Origin: Novosphingobium indicum
GTDB taxonomy: Bacteria > Pseudomonadota > Alphaproteobacteria > Sphingomonadales > Sphingomonadaceae
DNA length: 64,000 nucleotides
Assembly: GCF_014645195.1 (NCBI RefSeq)
Contig: NZ_BMLK01000013.1
Coordinates: 62,001-126,000, forward strand
Direction: 5' to 3'
A model generated the notes under the pieces. It did no database searches, was not told where the DNA came from, and worked only from the letters and a program-made list of their open reading frames with translations. The position numbers and the translations under genes were made by a program. Below are positions 10,297 to 18,225 of the stretch, piece after piece. Each line of letters starts with the position of its first letter. Within the stretch, counting starts at the first letter, position 1.

Positions 10297-10752
10297 ATGA
10301 CGCTGACCAGTTCCGACGTACGCCTGCTGCACGATCCCTTCGATCCAGCCCACGAGCTGGGCGCGTTTACGCGCATCCATCCCGAAGCCGGCGGCGTGGT
10401 TAGCTTTCTGGGGCAGGTGCGTGCCGGGGACGAGGTCGAGGCGCTGGAACTGCAGCACTACGAACCGCTGACGCTCCCGGCGATGAAGGACCTTGCCGAG
10501 CGCGTTTGCCAGCGCTGGGACCTCGAAGGCCTGCTGGTGGTCCACCGTAGCGGGGTAATGGAGCCGGGCGATCCGATCGTGCTGGTCGCCGCCGCGGCGC
10601 GTCATCGCCGCGATGCTTTTGCCGCTGCCGACTATGCGATGGATCACCTCAAGAGCGAATCGTGGTTCTGGAAGCGCGAGAAGGCGGGCGGTGAATGGCG
10701 CTGGATCGAACCGCGCGAACAGGATTTCGAGGATATCGCCCGCTGGGGCTGA
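10297..10752 (+). CDS. moaE: Molybdopterin synthase catalytic subunit
   Basis: Large subunit that converts cyclic pyranopterin monophosphate to molybdopterin using MoaD thiocarboxylate. Conserved segments are FLGQVR, HRSGVMEPGD, the AAARHRRDAF stretch, and KSESWFWKRE near the C terminus, which holds the catalytic lysines. It is 151 residues. It begins 1 bp after the moaD stop. Confidence 0.95.
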   Translation: MTLTSSDVRLLHDPFDPAHELGAFTRIHPEAGGVVSFLGQVRAGDEVEALELQHYEPLTLPAMKDLAERVCQRWDLEGLLVVHRSGVMEPGDPIVLVAAAARHRRDAFAAADYAMDHLKSESWFWKREKAGGEWRWIEPREQDFEDIARWG

Positions 10753-10837
10753 CCGTAAAAAGCCGTAGCCGTTTGATTGCGGTCAAATCGCTTGGAGCGG
10801 CAATCACACATGGTGCCTTCAGAAGGGGAACGGCACC

Positions 10838-11260
10838 ATGTCGCAGCGAATCGATCAGCAACGGCTTCAGCAAATCGCCATCATCACCGGCGCGCCCGTA
10901 CGCCCTGCTGCTGATCGATCTTCCGGTTCGGCGACGGGCCTCTACGCTGCTTTCATAGGGCTCTATCTTGCATCCATCGCCATGATGGCTTCGGTATTTC
11001 TCGATTCTACCGTGGCTGTACCGATGGTGTTCCTCGCCGGTGTTGTCGTCCTTGCGTTCGGTCTGGCTGGTCACTGTGTGATCAGGGAGGCTGGGATCGA
11101 GGCATTCACGGCAAGGCTGGTGCAGCTTGTTTCCCAAGGCATCGACACTCTGAGCGGAAGGCTGACAGCCGGTTCAACGACTGTTCGGGCCCTAACGCTG
11201 CCCGTGCTGATCCTGGGCGGAGGCCTGACGGCTGCGGTACTTGTCACCTTCGTCATCTGA
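10838..11260 (+). CDS. Hypothetical membrane protein
   Basis: A 140-residue protein with a polar N terminus (about 1-32), two adjacent hydrophobic helices (about 33-55 and 60-80), an amphipathic linker and a last helix at the C terminus (about 118-139). No motif is recognised. It stands alone between moaE and a strong terminator at 11312-11345. Possibly a small inner-membrane protein; function unknown. Confidence 0.7.
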   Translation: MSQRIDQQRLQQIAIITGAPVRPAADRSSGSATGLYAAFIGLYLASIAMMASVFLDSTVAVPMVFLAGVVVLAFGLAGHCVIREAGIEAFTARLVQLVSQGIDTLSGRLTAGSTTVRALTLPVLILGGGLTAAVLVTFVI

Positions 11261-11311
11261 CCGCTTGACCCGAGCCGGGGGGCTATTGGGTCAAGGTCGG
11301 ACGTTCGGAGG

Positions 11312-11345
11312 GCCCCTCCCCCACGCGGGGGAGGGGCTTTTCCTT
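11312..11345 (+). terminator. Strong intrinsic terminator
   Basis: An 11-bp nearly all-G/C stem (11312-11322 with 11327-11337), loop ACGC, followed by TTTTCCTTT. It ends the transcript of the membrane-protein gene. The T-rich tail is the insertion target of the IS1595 element: the 8-bp target duplication TTTCCTTT begins at 11339. Confidence 0.9.
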
Positions 11346-11346
11346 T

Positions 11347-11370
11347 GGCGTTATTATACGTGACGTACCC
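11347..11370 (+). repeat. Left terminal inverted repeat of the IS
   Basis: 24 bp, differing from the right end only at position 14 (G here, T in the right copy). It is preceded by target duplication TTTCCTTT at 11339-11346. Confidence 0.93.
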
Positions 11371-11422
11371 GACCGGACATAGCTAGCCTTGCCTGCCTCT
11401 GCCCGCCCCGCCATGAAGGGCT

Positions 11423-12160
11423 ATGGCTGTCATCGTATCTCAACCAGTTCTGCCCTCTCTGACGTTCTTTGGAGACGCCAGTAGTAAAGAACGCGCTTTC
11501 ATGGTCGCTGGCGGGTTTGCTGTCAGCGGGAATAGGATTTCCGAAGTCGAAGATCACATCGCGATGCTTCGCGACGATGCAGGGATCAAATCTGAATTCC
11601 ATTGGAGCGCATATCGTGGCGGTGCAAAACGCGAAGGTTATGAGGCCTTGGTGCGCTATGCCTTCCAGCTTGTGAGGGAGCGCCAAGCGGCACTGCACGT
11701 CATCATCCCACTGTTCGACGGATACGATCACAAGGCGGTAAAAGGCGCGACCCGCGACACTAGCGTGAACAAAATGTATTTCCAGCTTCTGCTTCACCGC
11801 GTGGCTAGGTTCTACGGCAAGAAGCGAGAGATTCATGTCCGATTGGATGCGGGGAATGACTCTGCCGATATTTGCGAAAAGCGGCATGAACTCTGCAAGG
11901 CCGCGTATGTTGCTTACGACGCAAAACCCAATTGCGTCAGGACCATCGAGCCTGTCCAGTCAGAGCGTCATGGCATCGTTCAAATGGCTGATGTGATTGT
12001 CGGGGCGATTGCGGCCAAGCGGAATAACATTGTCCATAGCTCGCCTAAAGGCGCATTGGCCGACTATGTTTTGAAGGTATCCGGGCGGCATTCGTGGGCA
12101 ACCAACACGGCAATGGACGCGCGGTTTTTGACCATTTGGAACCACAGATCGAAGGAGTAG
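11423..12160 (+). CDS. DUF3800 domain protein, IS passenger
   Basis: A 245-residue protein of the DUF3800 family, thought to have an RNase H-like fold. The acidic residues expected of that active site are present: Asp18 in FFGDAS, Glu58 in KSEFHW, Asp142 in VRLDAGN and Asp190 in QMADVIVGA. The gene lies wholly within the IS ends, starts 52 bp inside the left repeat and runs against the transposase. It is therefore cargo rather than a chromosomal gene. DUF3800 proteins are often seen near mobile and defence genes, but the substrate is unknown. It could serve the element or protect the host; neither is shown. Confidence 0.88.
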   Translation: MAVIVSQPVLPSLTFFGDASSKERAFMVAGGFAVSGNRISEVEDHIAMLRDDAGIKSEFHWSAYRGGAKREGYEALVRYAFQLVRERQAALHVIIPLFDGYDHKAVKGATRDTSVNKMYFQLLLHRVARFYGKKREIHVRLDAGNDSADICEKRHELCKAAYVAYDAKPNCVRTIEPVQSERHGIVQMADVIVGAIAAKRNNIVHSSPKGALADYVLKVSGRHSWATNTAMDARFLTIWNHRSKE

Positions 12161-12287
12161 GTCCCCCGGTGCCCTATCCCAAGGACTGCGCCTTGAGCAA
12201 AGCTGGGCTAGCCAGCGTATTCGGACATCGGAGGCCTGCATCCGATATAGGCAGAAGCGGCCAAAAACGCAACATATAAAGATTGCT

Positions 12288-12452
12288 TTAAGTCTTTCTT
12301 GGGGTGGCCTGATTTTGAAGTTTCAACAAATCATCGACTGCCCGCTGCGCGTCGGTGGGGCTTAGTTCGCCAGCGTCGATCAGCTTTTGAGCCTCGCGAA
12401 TGAACCGCTCGCTCTGCTCTGCCTGGCTTTCCGTTTTTTGCTTCTTGGGCAT
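12288..12452 (-). CDS. 54-residue accessory protein of the IS
   Basis: A short frame, MPKKQKTESQ at the start, largely helical and charged, with a central EAQKLIDAGELSPTDAQRA segment. Its ATG shares one base with the transposase stop (TAATG), so it should be translated by re-initiation after the transposase. Small genes in this position follow related IS1595 transposases in other alphaproteobacteria, as I recall. Its function is unknown; a role in transposition or its control is an inference from coupling. Confidence 0.75.
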   Translation of the reverse strand: MPKKQKTESQAEQSERFIREAQKLIDAGELSPTDAQRAVDDLLKLQNQATPRKT

Positions 12453-13381
12453 TAGGCCCTCGCACTAGCTGTTTGATAGGTGAGGCGCTTGCCAATGATA
12501 CCCGAAAGGAGCGCATCGGCACGGTCAGCGTCATTGCAACCAAGCGCCACGCGGTTGTTATAGCGGAACTCGAACTCGGCAAGGTAGCGGTGCAGGTGCT
12601 GTTCGCCGCAGAACTGGTAGACGCCCTTCATGCCGCGCTTGAAGATGCTGAAATACCCTTCGACGGTGTTGCTGTGGATGCTGCGATCCTCAAGGTTCAC
12701 GTATTCGCCGCGACCGTGGCTGGTGGTGCCGTGGGCGGCAAAGAACTTGCTCATATCGCGATAGCCGCTGTGTTCGTCGGTCATCACGCGGGCTTCGCGG
12801 GCAACATTGTCGAGAACGATGGGCATAAGGGTCGAGGCGTTCACGTTGTCTATGACCATGGTGCGAGCCTTGCCGCTGTCGCGATCCACCAGCGCCAGAA
12901 CCTTCATTTTGTGATGGAAGGCGCGCTTGACCGGAGCACCCTTGATTCGACCGATGAAAGTCTCGTCAACTTCGACAACGCCACCGTTGCCGCCGAACAT
13001 GCCAGTATCGTTCGAACGCATGGCTTCGCGAATGCGATGCGACATGAACCAAGCGGTCTTGAGGGTCACGCCAAGGGTGCGGTGAAGCTGGTTGCTCGAA
13101 ATTCCCTTCTTGCTGCCCGCAATCAGGTACATCGCCTGCAACCATATGTGCATGGCGACCTTGCTGTCCTCAAAGATGGTGCCGATCTTCACGGTGAATG
13201 GCTTGCGGCACTGGTAGCACTTGTACGCGCCGACGCGGGTGCTCTTGCCCTGCATCTTGCTGATGCGCTCCACGCCGCCACAGTGAGGGCACACCGGACC
13301 TTCCGGCCAAATGCGCGCCTCAACATAGGCATAAGCAGCTTCTTCGTTGTGGAAGTGCGGGGCGGAAAGAGCGGATGACAT
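12452..13381 (-). CDS. IS1595-family (ISXO2-like) transposase
   Basis: A 309-residue transposase. The N-terminal zinc ribbon has Cys31/Cys34 (CPHC) and Cys55/Cys58 (CYQC), followed by a helix-turn-helix region (about 80-120). The catalytic ISXO2 domain shows Asp139 in VEVDETF, Asp202 in TDEHSGY, and the HSNTVEG segment with Asn238 and Glu241, then Lys248, in line with the acidic/Asn active site of this family. It appears full length and uninterrupted. A short palindrome (13395-13410) upstream of its start could be an operator. Confidence 0.95.
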   Translation of the reverse strand: MSSALSAPHFHNEEAAYAYVEARIWPEGPVCPHCGGVERISKMQGKSTRVGAYKCYQCRKPFTVKIGTIFEDSKVAMHIWLQAMYLIAGSKKGISSNQLHRTLGVTLKTAWFMSHRIREAMRSNDTGMFGGNGGVVEVDETFIGRIKGAPVKRAFHHKMKVLALVDRDSGKARTMVIDNVNASTLMPIVLDNVAREARVMTDEHSGYRDMSKFFAAHGTTSHGRGEYVNLEDRSIHSNTVEGYFSIFKRGMKGVYQFCGEQHLHRYLAEFEFRYNNRVALGCNDADRADALLSGIIGKRLTYQTASARA

Positions 13382-13423
13382 CAGGTGAACTCCAAGTGTG
13401 GATTCACACTACGTTCTCAACGT

Positions 13424-13447
13424 GGGTACGTCAAGTATAATAACGCC
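13424..13447 (-). repeat. Right terminal inverted repeat of the IS
   Basis: 24 bp, the reverse complement of the left end with one mismatch; it is followed by the second copy of the target duplication TTTCCTTT at 13448-13455. Confidence 0.93.
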
Positions 13448-13485
13448 TTTCCTTTGCTCTTTCGAAAGCAGATGTGCCGGTAAGG

Positions 13486-14025
13486 TCAGCTGGGCAGGCG
13501 GGCCGCGAGCCGCGCTATGACGGTGTCCTGCGCGTCGACCCAGCCGTTCACCTCGTCGCGAGCGGAGGCAATCGCCTCGGTCGTCGGCGTGCGTTCCAGC
13601 GCCGCATCGTTTCGCGCGGTCACATAGAGGTTGTCGAGATCGGCGAGCGCGACCATGGCGCTCGACCGGCTCGTTTCCAGCAGTGCGAGCGCGACGCTGG
13701 CCGAACTCCACGAATCGGTGGCCCTGCTACCGGCCGCAGCGACAGCGCGTTCGGCTGCGGGGCGGTTTGCCTGGAACTGCCTGTCGGCTTCGTGGGCAAG
13801 CGCCACCAGTCCGTTGAGGCGGGTGACCAGCTCGGCGCTGGCAGGCGGCGGCGCGGGGGCCTCCGGAGCGGTGTCGCCCGGTACCGGCTCGGCGCTGCCG
13901 CTGACGCGCTCGACATCGCGTTCGGCAAGCGAGGGATAGTTCCCCGCGGTGGAGCAGGCGGCCGCCATCATCGGCAGCAGGGCGGTAAGCAGTCGGGCCT
14001 TCGCACGGATCATGAAAGGTGCCAT
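13486..14025 (-). CDS. Putative lipoprotein of unknown function
   Basis: From ATG 14025 the protein is 179 residues with a short basic start, a hydrophobic stretch and a lipobox-like MAAAC at about residue 24. The mature part has a Pro/Ala-rich spacer and then long Ala-rich helices (about 65-175), probably coiled. The frame stays open to an ATG at 14109, but that would bury the signal peptide. No enzyme motif is seen. It is isolated between the IS and rplU, on the opposite strand to rplU. Confidence 0.7.
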   Translation of the reverse strand: MAPFMIRAKARLLTALLPMMAAACSTAGNYPSLAERDVERVSGSAEPVPGDTAPEAPAPPPASAELVTRLNGLVALAHEADRQFQANRPAAERAVAAAGSRATDSWSSASVALALLETSRSSAMVALADLDNLYVTARNDAALERTPTTEAIASARDEVNGWVDAQDTVIARLAARLPS

Positions 14026-14272
14026 AGCATGGCGCGTCGGCGAGGGGAGGGGCTTTCGTTGCCGGAATCGATGCCGGGGAATGCGATTCCTCCAGTCCTT
14101 GGTTGACACGAATCGGGCCTTGCCCTAACGGCACCCACTCTTTCCGGCCCCTCGCGCCTCGCGGGGTATCCGGCGCGTCGCCCGCACGTTCTCAGGCTTT
14201 GTCTGGAACATCGCGGCCGGGGCAAGGTTGTTTCGGCTCGTTTCGGGCACATTGATATTAGGTAAGGGCACC

Positions 14273-14569
14273 ATGTTCGCAGTTGTGCGCACGGGCGGCA
14301 AGCAGTACCGGGTTGCCGCCGGAGACAAGATCGCGGTTGAGAAGCTGGCTGGTGAAGCCGGTGAGACCATTACTCTGGGCGACGTTCTCATCGCCGGCAA
14401 GGACGGCGAAGTCGTTGACGCCGCGAAGGTTTCGGTTTCGGCCGAGATCATTGCGCAGGCGAAGAGCGAGAAGGTCGTGGTGTTCAAGAAGCGCCGCCGC
14501 CACAACTATCGTCGCAAGAATGGCCACCGCCAGCAGATGACGCTTCTGCGCATCACGTCGGTCGGCTGA
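14273..14569 (+). CDS. rplU: 50S ribosomal protein L21
   Basis: 98 residues beginning [14 protein letters not shown], the exact L21 start, and containing the basic [17 protein letters not shown] block that contacts 23S rRNA. It pairs with rpmA 25 bp downstream, the conserved bacterial order. Confidence 0.98.
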   Translation: MFAVVRTGGKQYRVAAGDKIAVEKLAGEAGETITLGDVLIAGKDGEVVDAAKVSVSAEIIAQAKSEKVVVFKKRRRHNYRRKNGHRQQMTLLRITSVG

Positions 14570-14594
14570 AGCCCTGCATTCGGAGTAACGGGAA

Positions 14595-14864
14595 ATGGCA
14601 CATAAGAAAGCAGGCGGTTCATCGCGCAACGGTCGCGACTCAGCGGGCCGCCGCCTCGGTGTGAAGAAGTTCGGCGGTCAGGAAGTGATCGGCGGCAACA
14701 TCATCATTCGTCAGCGCGGTACCAGGGTGTACCCGGGCGTGAATGTCGGCATGGGCAAGGATCACACCCTGTTCGCGCTGGCTGAAGGTCGCGTACGCTT
14801 CCACGATGGCAAACTCGGCCGCAAGTACGTGTCGGTCGATGCCATGGCAGAAGCCGCCGAATAA
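14595..14864 (+). CDS. rpmA: 50S ribosomal protein L27
   Basis: 89 residues, N terminus [16 protein letters not shown], whose flexible arm reaches the peptidyl transferase centre. The remainder ([22 protein letters not shown]) is typical L27. It follows rplU as an operon and is closed by hairpins at 14883-14905 and 14933-14970. Confidence 0.98.
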   Translation: MAHKKAGGSSRNGRDSAGRRLGVKKFGGQEVIGGNIIIRQRGTRVYPGVNVGMGKDHTLFALAEGRVRFHDGKLGRKYVSVDAMAEAAE

Positions 14865-14882
14865 ATCGGATGGTCGGTAAAA

Positions 14883-14905
14883 GGGCCATCCTGACGGGAT
14901 GGCCC
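14883..14905 (+). terminator. Hairpin after rpmA (no T-run)
   Basis: A 9-bp perfect stem GGGCCATCC/GGATGGCCC with a 5-nt loop, 18 bp after the rpmA stop. There is no T-run after it; it may stabilise the 3' end ahead of the true terminator downstream. Confidence 0.6.
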
Positions 14906-14932
14906 CGCCGGACGCTGTAAGTCCGGCTGCAC

Positions 14933-14970
14933 GAGGGAGAGGGCCATCGCCCGTCTCCCTCTTTGCTTTT
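14933..14970 (+). terminator. Intrinsic terminator of rplU-rpmA
   Basis: GAGGGAGA and GGGC pair with GCCC and TCTCCCTC across a 4-nt loop with a single bulged G, followed by TTTGCTTTTCTT. It marks the end of the L21-L27 transcript. Confidence 0.8.
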
Positions 14971-15126
14971 CTTCCTCATTTCGCCGCAAGCGCGCGTCAC
15001 TCCGGCCTCGGCCTGCCGCATCTCTGCGATGTGCTGCATGCCGCCCCGCGTCGCGCCCGCCTGCGTAATGGCATTGTCACGCGTTTCGGCTACCGGAATG
15101 GCGCGGCGGGTGAGTGGAGAATTACG

Positions 15127-15681
15127 ATGTTCCTTCGCAGCGAGCGGCTGTTCCTGCGGCCAGGCTGGCCAGAGGACTGGGAAGAACTCTGTGGGCAGAT
15201 TGCCGACGAGCAGGTCGTGCGCAATCTTGCCAGTGCGCCCTGGCCCTATGCGGGGGAGGATGCTCGCAGCTTCCTCGCGCTGCCGCAAAGCCATCGTCAC
15301 CCCCGTTTCCTGATCACCGTTCCCGATGCGCCGGGCGCCCGGATCGTCGGCGGTATCGGGCTCGACAAGATCGAGGACGGCGTCGAACTGGGATACTGGG
15401 TGGCACGCGATCACTGGGGGCAGGGTTATGCCAGCGAGGCCGCGCGTTCCGTCGTCGCCCTGGCCGAAACCCTCGGGCATCGCCGTGTGACCGCGCAGCA
15501 CTTCATCGACAATCCCGCATCGGGCCGCGTGCTGGAAAAGACGGGCTTCCGCCGGACCGGGCGAGTCGTCGAGCGGTTCAGCAAGGGGCGGGGCAAGGCG
15601 TGCCCGGTGCGGTCCTATGAACTGGCACTCGGCCCTTCGCGCACATGCGATGACCTTTTGGGATGCAAACGCGCGGCCTGA
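15127..15681 (+). CDS. GNAT family N-acetyltransferase (RimJ/RimL type), copy 1
   Basis: 184 residues starting MFLRSERLFLRPGWPED, the RimJ/RimL-like opening. The acetyl-CoA loop is HWGQGYASEA (Q/R-x-x-G-x-A pattern), and the last helix holds NPASGRVLEKTGF. The acceptor is unknown; the family acetylates ribosomal proteins, aminoglycosides or small amines. It forms a tandem with a paralogue 155 bp downstream. The frame is open further upstream, but no start there preserves the family N terminus. Confidence 0.85.
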   Translation: MFLRSERLFLRPGWPEDWEELCGQIADEQVVRNLASAPWPYAGEDARSFLALPQSHRHPRFLITVPDAPGARIVGGIGLDKIEDGVELGYWVARDHWGQGYASEAARSVVALAETLGHRRVTAQHFIDNPASGRVLEKTGFRRTGRVVERFSKGRGKACPVRSYELALGPSRTCDDLLGCKRAA

Positions 15682-15836
15682 GCAAGTCTCGGGAATCGGA
15701 TCGAATTTTCCGGATAACGGAGTGCGGCTGTTCTGCTGGTCGCACGCCACCCTCGCTGCACAGAAAACGTCGTGCAATTGCAGGCGCTTGGGTGCATAAT
15801 GGGTTTAGCGGAATAGGGGCAACGGAGAACCGTGAC

Positions 15837-16394
15837 ATGTTTTTCCGCACGGAGAGGCTATTTCTGAGACCCGGGTGGCCGGAAGATCTCGACGATCTTC
15901 TGGAGGCCTTCAATGACGAGGCAATTCAGCGCACCATCGAGGTGAGCGCCTTCCCGCGCACGCGCGAGGCTGTGCGTGAATATCTCGACCGGCCGCGCGA
16001 TCCGCGCTTTCCCCACTTCTTCATGTATTTGCGCGGTGCGCATGGTGCGAAGCTCGTGGGCGGGATCGGCCTGGGCCCGTTCGGCAAGGATGTCGAAGTG
16101 GGATACTGGATTGCGTCGGGCTATCGTGGGCAAGGCTATGCGCTTGAAGCGCTACGTGCCGTGGTGGACCAGGCGTGGACCCTTGGACACCGCCGCCTTG
16201 TGGCCAAGCACTTCATCGACAACGATGCCTCGGCGCGTGTTCTTGAAGCTGCCGGCTTTCACGATGCGGGTGAGGAAAGTCCCCGGTTCAGCGAAGGCCG
16301 TGGCGGGGAAGCGCTCGCGCGGCTCTATGTCGCGGATCTCGAAAAGGGGAAGCTACCCGCAGGTCGCAGCAGCGATCACGCGCTCAGCGCCTGA
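15837..16394 (+). CDS. GNAT family N-acetyltransferase (RimJ/RimL type), copy 2
   Basis: 185 residues with the same opening as its neighbour (MFFRTERLFLRPGWPED), the acetyl-CoA loop YRGQGYALEA and the NDASARVLEAAGF helix. It is clearly a paralogue of the 15127-15681 gene from a tandem duplication that has since diverged, especially in residues 30-60, which would face the acceptor. It ends one base before the convergent ygfZ gene. Confidence 0.85.
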   Translation: MFFRTERLFLRPGWPEDLDDLLEAFNDEAIQRTIEVSAFPRTREAVREYLDRPRDPRFPHFFMYLRGAHGAKLVGGIGLGPFGKDVEVGYWIASGYRGQGYALEALRAVVDQAWTLGHRRLVAKHFIDNDASARVLEAAGFHDAGEESPRFSEGRGGEALARLYVADLEKGKLPAGRSSDHALSA

Positions 16395-17150
16395 TCAGGC
16401 GCTCTGCGAAGGTTGCAGCCACTCCGGCACGAGGTCGGCGTCGATGGCATCGACCCGCATGTGATCGACGGCCAGCCCCAGATCGGGGTAGGCGATACGG
16501 CGCCGCTTTTCGTCCGAACGATCCAGCGGCACGACGACAAGGCGGCGATTGACCTTCTGCCGCCAGTTCATCCTGGCCGTGTTTTCCTGACCCACGAAGC
16601 AACCCTTGGTGAAGCTGACGCCGTTCAGTTCTCCGGCATTGCATTCGAGCCATAGCGTCTCGCCATCGCCCAGTTCGGCCTGGCCTTCGGTCACGCCCAG
16701 CGACAGCCGGTGCGCGAGCCATGCCGCGTCGGCGCCCTGTTCGCTTTCCTCGGGATCGCTGGCGTCGATCTGCGCGATCCAGCGCTCGCCAAGCGCAGCA
16801 AGGCGCGGGTCGGGCGAGGCGCCATCGCCGACATGGGGGCGCCAGTGCACGGCCACGGTCTCGTCCCGGGCAATATCGATGGCCTTGCGCAGCCGGTACA
16901 TCGAGAGTCGCTTGATGAGCGCGTCGGCCGCCGAAGCCTCGCAATCGATCAGAAGGTCATCCCCGGCAGACCAGACCACGAAGTCGAACAGGGCCTTGCC
17001 TTGCGGCGAGAGCAGGCCCGTCCAGACGGGCAATGCCTTCTTCACATCGGCGGTTACCAGTCCCTGCAGGAAGTCGGCGATATTCTCGTCCGATCCATCG
17101 CGGGGCGAGAGGCGGATCACGGCGCGGTCGAAGAGGCGTGTAGCGGTCAT
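16395..17150 (-). CDS. ygfZ: Folate-binding YgfZ family protein
   Basis: A 251-residue GcvT-like protein that helps iron-sulphur cluster assembly or repair in a tetrahydrofolate-dependent way. The diagnostic KGCFVGQE motif is present, and the N-terminal FLQGLVTADV region fits. It runs convergent to the GNAT pair with no intergenic gap, and back-to-tail with a LysR gene on the same strand (51 bp). Confidence 0.9.
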   Translation of the reverse strand: MTATRLFDRAVIRLSPRDGSDENIADFLQGLVTADVKKALPVWTGLLSPQGKALFDFVVWSAGDDLLIDCEASAADALIKRLSMYRLRKAIDIARDETVAVHWRPHVGDGASPDPRLAALGERWIAQIDASDPEESEQGADAAWLAHRLSLGVTEGQAELGDGETLWLECNAGELNGVSFTKGCFVGQENTARMNWRQKVNRRLVVVPLDRSDEKRRRIAYPDLGLAVDHMRVDAIDADLVPEWLQPSQSA

Positions 17151-17201
17151 GCCCTCAAAGTGGGGAGCAGGCGGAGCGGTGCAAGACCCGCCGTCACGAT
17201 C

Positions 17202-18107
17202 TCAGGGGCACTTCGCCAGCCGTTCGCGCATTTCGTCCAGAACCCAAACGGCGGCGGGGCCGGGCGGGTAGTCCTTTCGCCAGAGCGCGACGAGGGCGTA
17301 GTCCATGGTCGCGGTCTCCGGCAGGTGCAGTTCCACCAGCGAGCCCTGCTCCAGATCGGCCTCGATCCGGTGGCGTGGCATCGAGCCCCAGCCGATCCCC
17401 TCCTTCAGCAGCGCATGCTTGGCGCCGAGATCGGCCAATCGCCACGAACGCGGGCTGAAGACCGAGAAGTCCCGGCCTTCGGTCAGCGGAGAACGGTCGG
17501 TCAGCACCAGTTGCAGGTGCTTGCGCGCCTCTCCGGGGGCGATCCGCTCCATCTGCGCCAGCGGGTGGCCCGGTGCGGCAACGGGTACCATTTCGACCGA
17601 TCCCAGCGTCTCGCGTTCGGTCTCGGGCAAGTCGAGAATGTCGGGTCCGGCAATCGCCAGCGTGGCCCGCTCGTCCAGAACCAGCGCGGCCACGGCCCCC
17701 AGCGCTTCGACATGCAGCCGCAGCGCCACGCTGGGGAAGCGCACCTGAAAGTCGCGCAGCAGCTTTGCAAGGACATGGCCCGGTACCATCACGTCGATGG
17801 CCAGCGACAGTTCGGCCTCCAGCCCCTGCCGCAGGCTGCGCACCTTGGCGAGCAGCGCGTCCATGTCGTCGGCAATGGCGCGGGCTTCGGTCACGAGCGC
17901 GCGGCCCGCTTCGGTCAGCTGCGGCTTGCGCGAGCCCTCGCGGTCGAACAGCCGCACATCGAGCTGGGTTTCGAGCTGGGCGATGGCATAGCTGACCACC
18001 GAAATCGCGCGCCCGAGCTTGCGGGCAGCAGCGTTGAAGCTGCCTTCCTCGACGACGGCAAGAAATGTGCGCAGGTGATCAAGACTGGGAGGGGCAAGGT
18101 CAGGCAT
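17202..18107 (-). CDS. LysR family transcriptional regulator
   Basis: 301 residues: an N-terminal winged helix-turn-helix (residues 8-65, LRTFLAVVEEGSFNAAARKLG) and a substrate-binding domain (about 92-295). It is divergent from the pirin gene, the usual geometry for a LysR regulator and its target, and the 118-bp intergenic region contains an AT-rich imperfect dyad. It probably controls the pirin and nitroreductase genes; the inducer is unknown. Confidence 0.9.
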   Translation of the reverse strand: MPDLAPPSLDHLRTFLAVVEEGSFNAAARKLGRAISVVSYAIAQLETQLDVRLFDREGSRKPQLTEAGRALVTEARAIADDMDALLAKVRSLRQGLEAELSLAIDVMVPGHVLAKLLRDFQVRFPSVALRLHVEALGAVAALVLDERATLAIAGPDILDLPETERETLGSVEMVPVAAPGHPLAQMERIAPGEARKHLQLVLTDRSPLTEGRDFSVFSPRSWRLADLGAKHALLKEGIGWGSMPRHRIEADLEQGSLVELHLPETATMDYALVALWRKDYPPGPAAVWVLDEMRERLAKCP

Positions 18108-18115
18108 TCAACAAA

Positions 18116-18134
18116 TCCGAACATCTATGTCGAA
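18116..18134. promoter_or_regulatory. Candidate LysR operator dyad
   Basis: An imperfect dyad (TCCGAACAT and ATGTCGAA, one inserted base) in an AT-rich stretch just upstream of the LysR start and about 90 bp before the pirin gene. Position and symmetry suit a LysR-type site, but no consensus is established. Confidence 0.35.
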
Positions 18135-18225
18135 TTTATCCCAATTTTCCGATTGCATGCCAAGCTCTATCTGGAGGGCAACGGGTCGCATCGACCCTCA
18201 ACCCTTCAGCTTAAGGAGTGCCCCC

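Larger units (their letters stand above)
11347..13447. mobile_element. IS1595-family insertion sequence with DUF3800 passenger gene
   Basis: A complete 2101-bp element. The ends are 24-bp inverted repeats beginning GGCGTTATTATAC, matching at 23 of 24 positions (11347-11370 against 13424-13447). The element is flanked by perfect 8-bp direct repeats TTTCCTTT (11339-11346 and 13448-13455), the duplication length known for IS1595. Inside are an ISXO2-like transposase and a coupled 54-codon gene on the minus strand, and a DUF3800 gene on the plus strand. The intact ends, duplication and open frames suggest a recent insertion. Confidence 0.95.

Noticed and set aside
14899..15126. Open frame continuing upstream of the first GNAT gene.
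   Set aside because: The family N terminus begins at ATG 15127, and the upstream part contains the rpmA terminator, so it is not coding.
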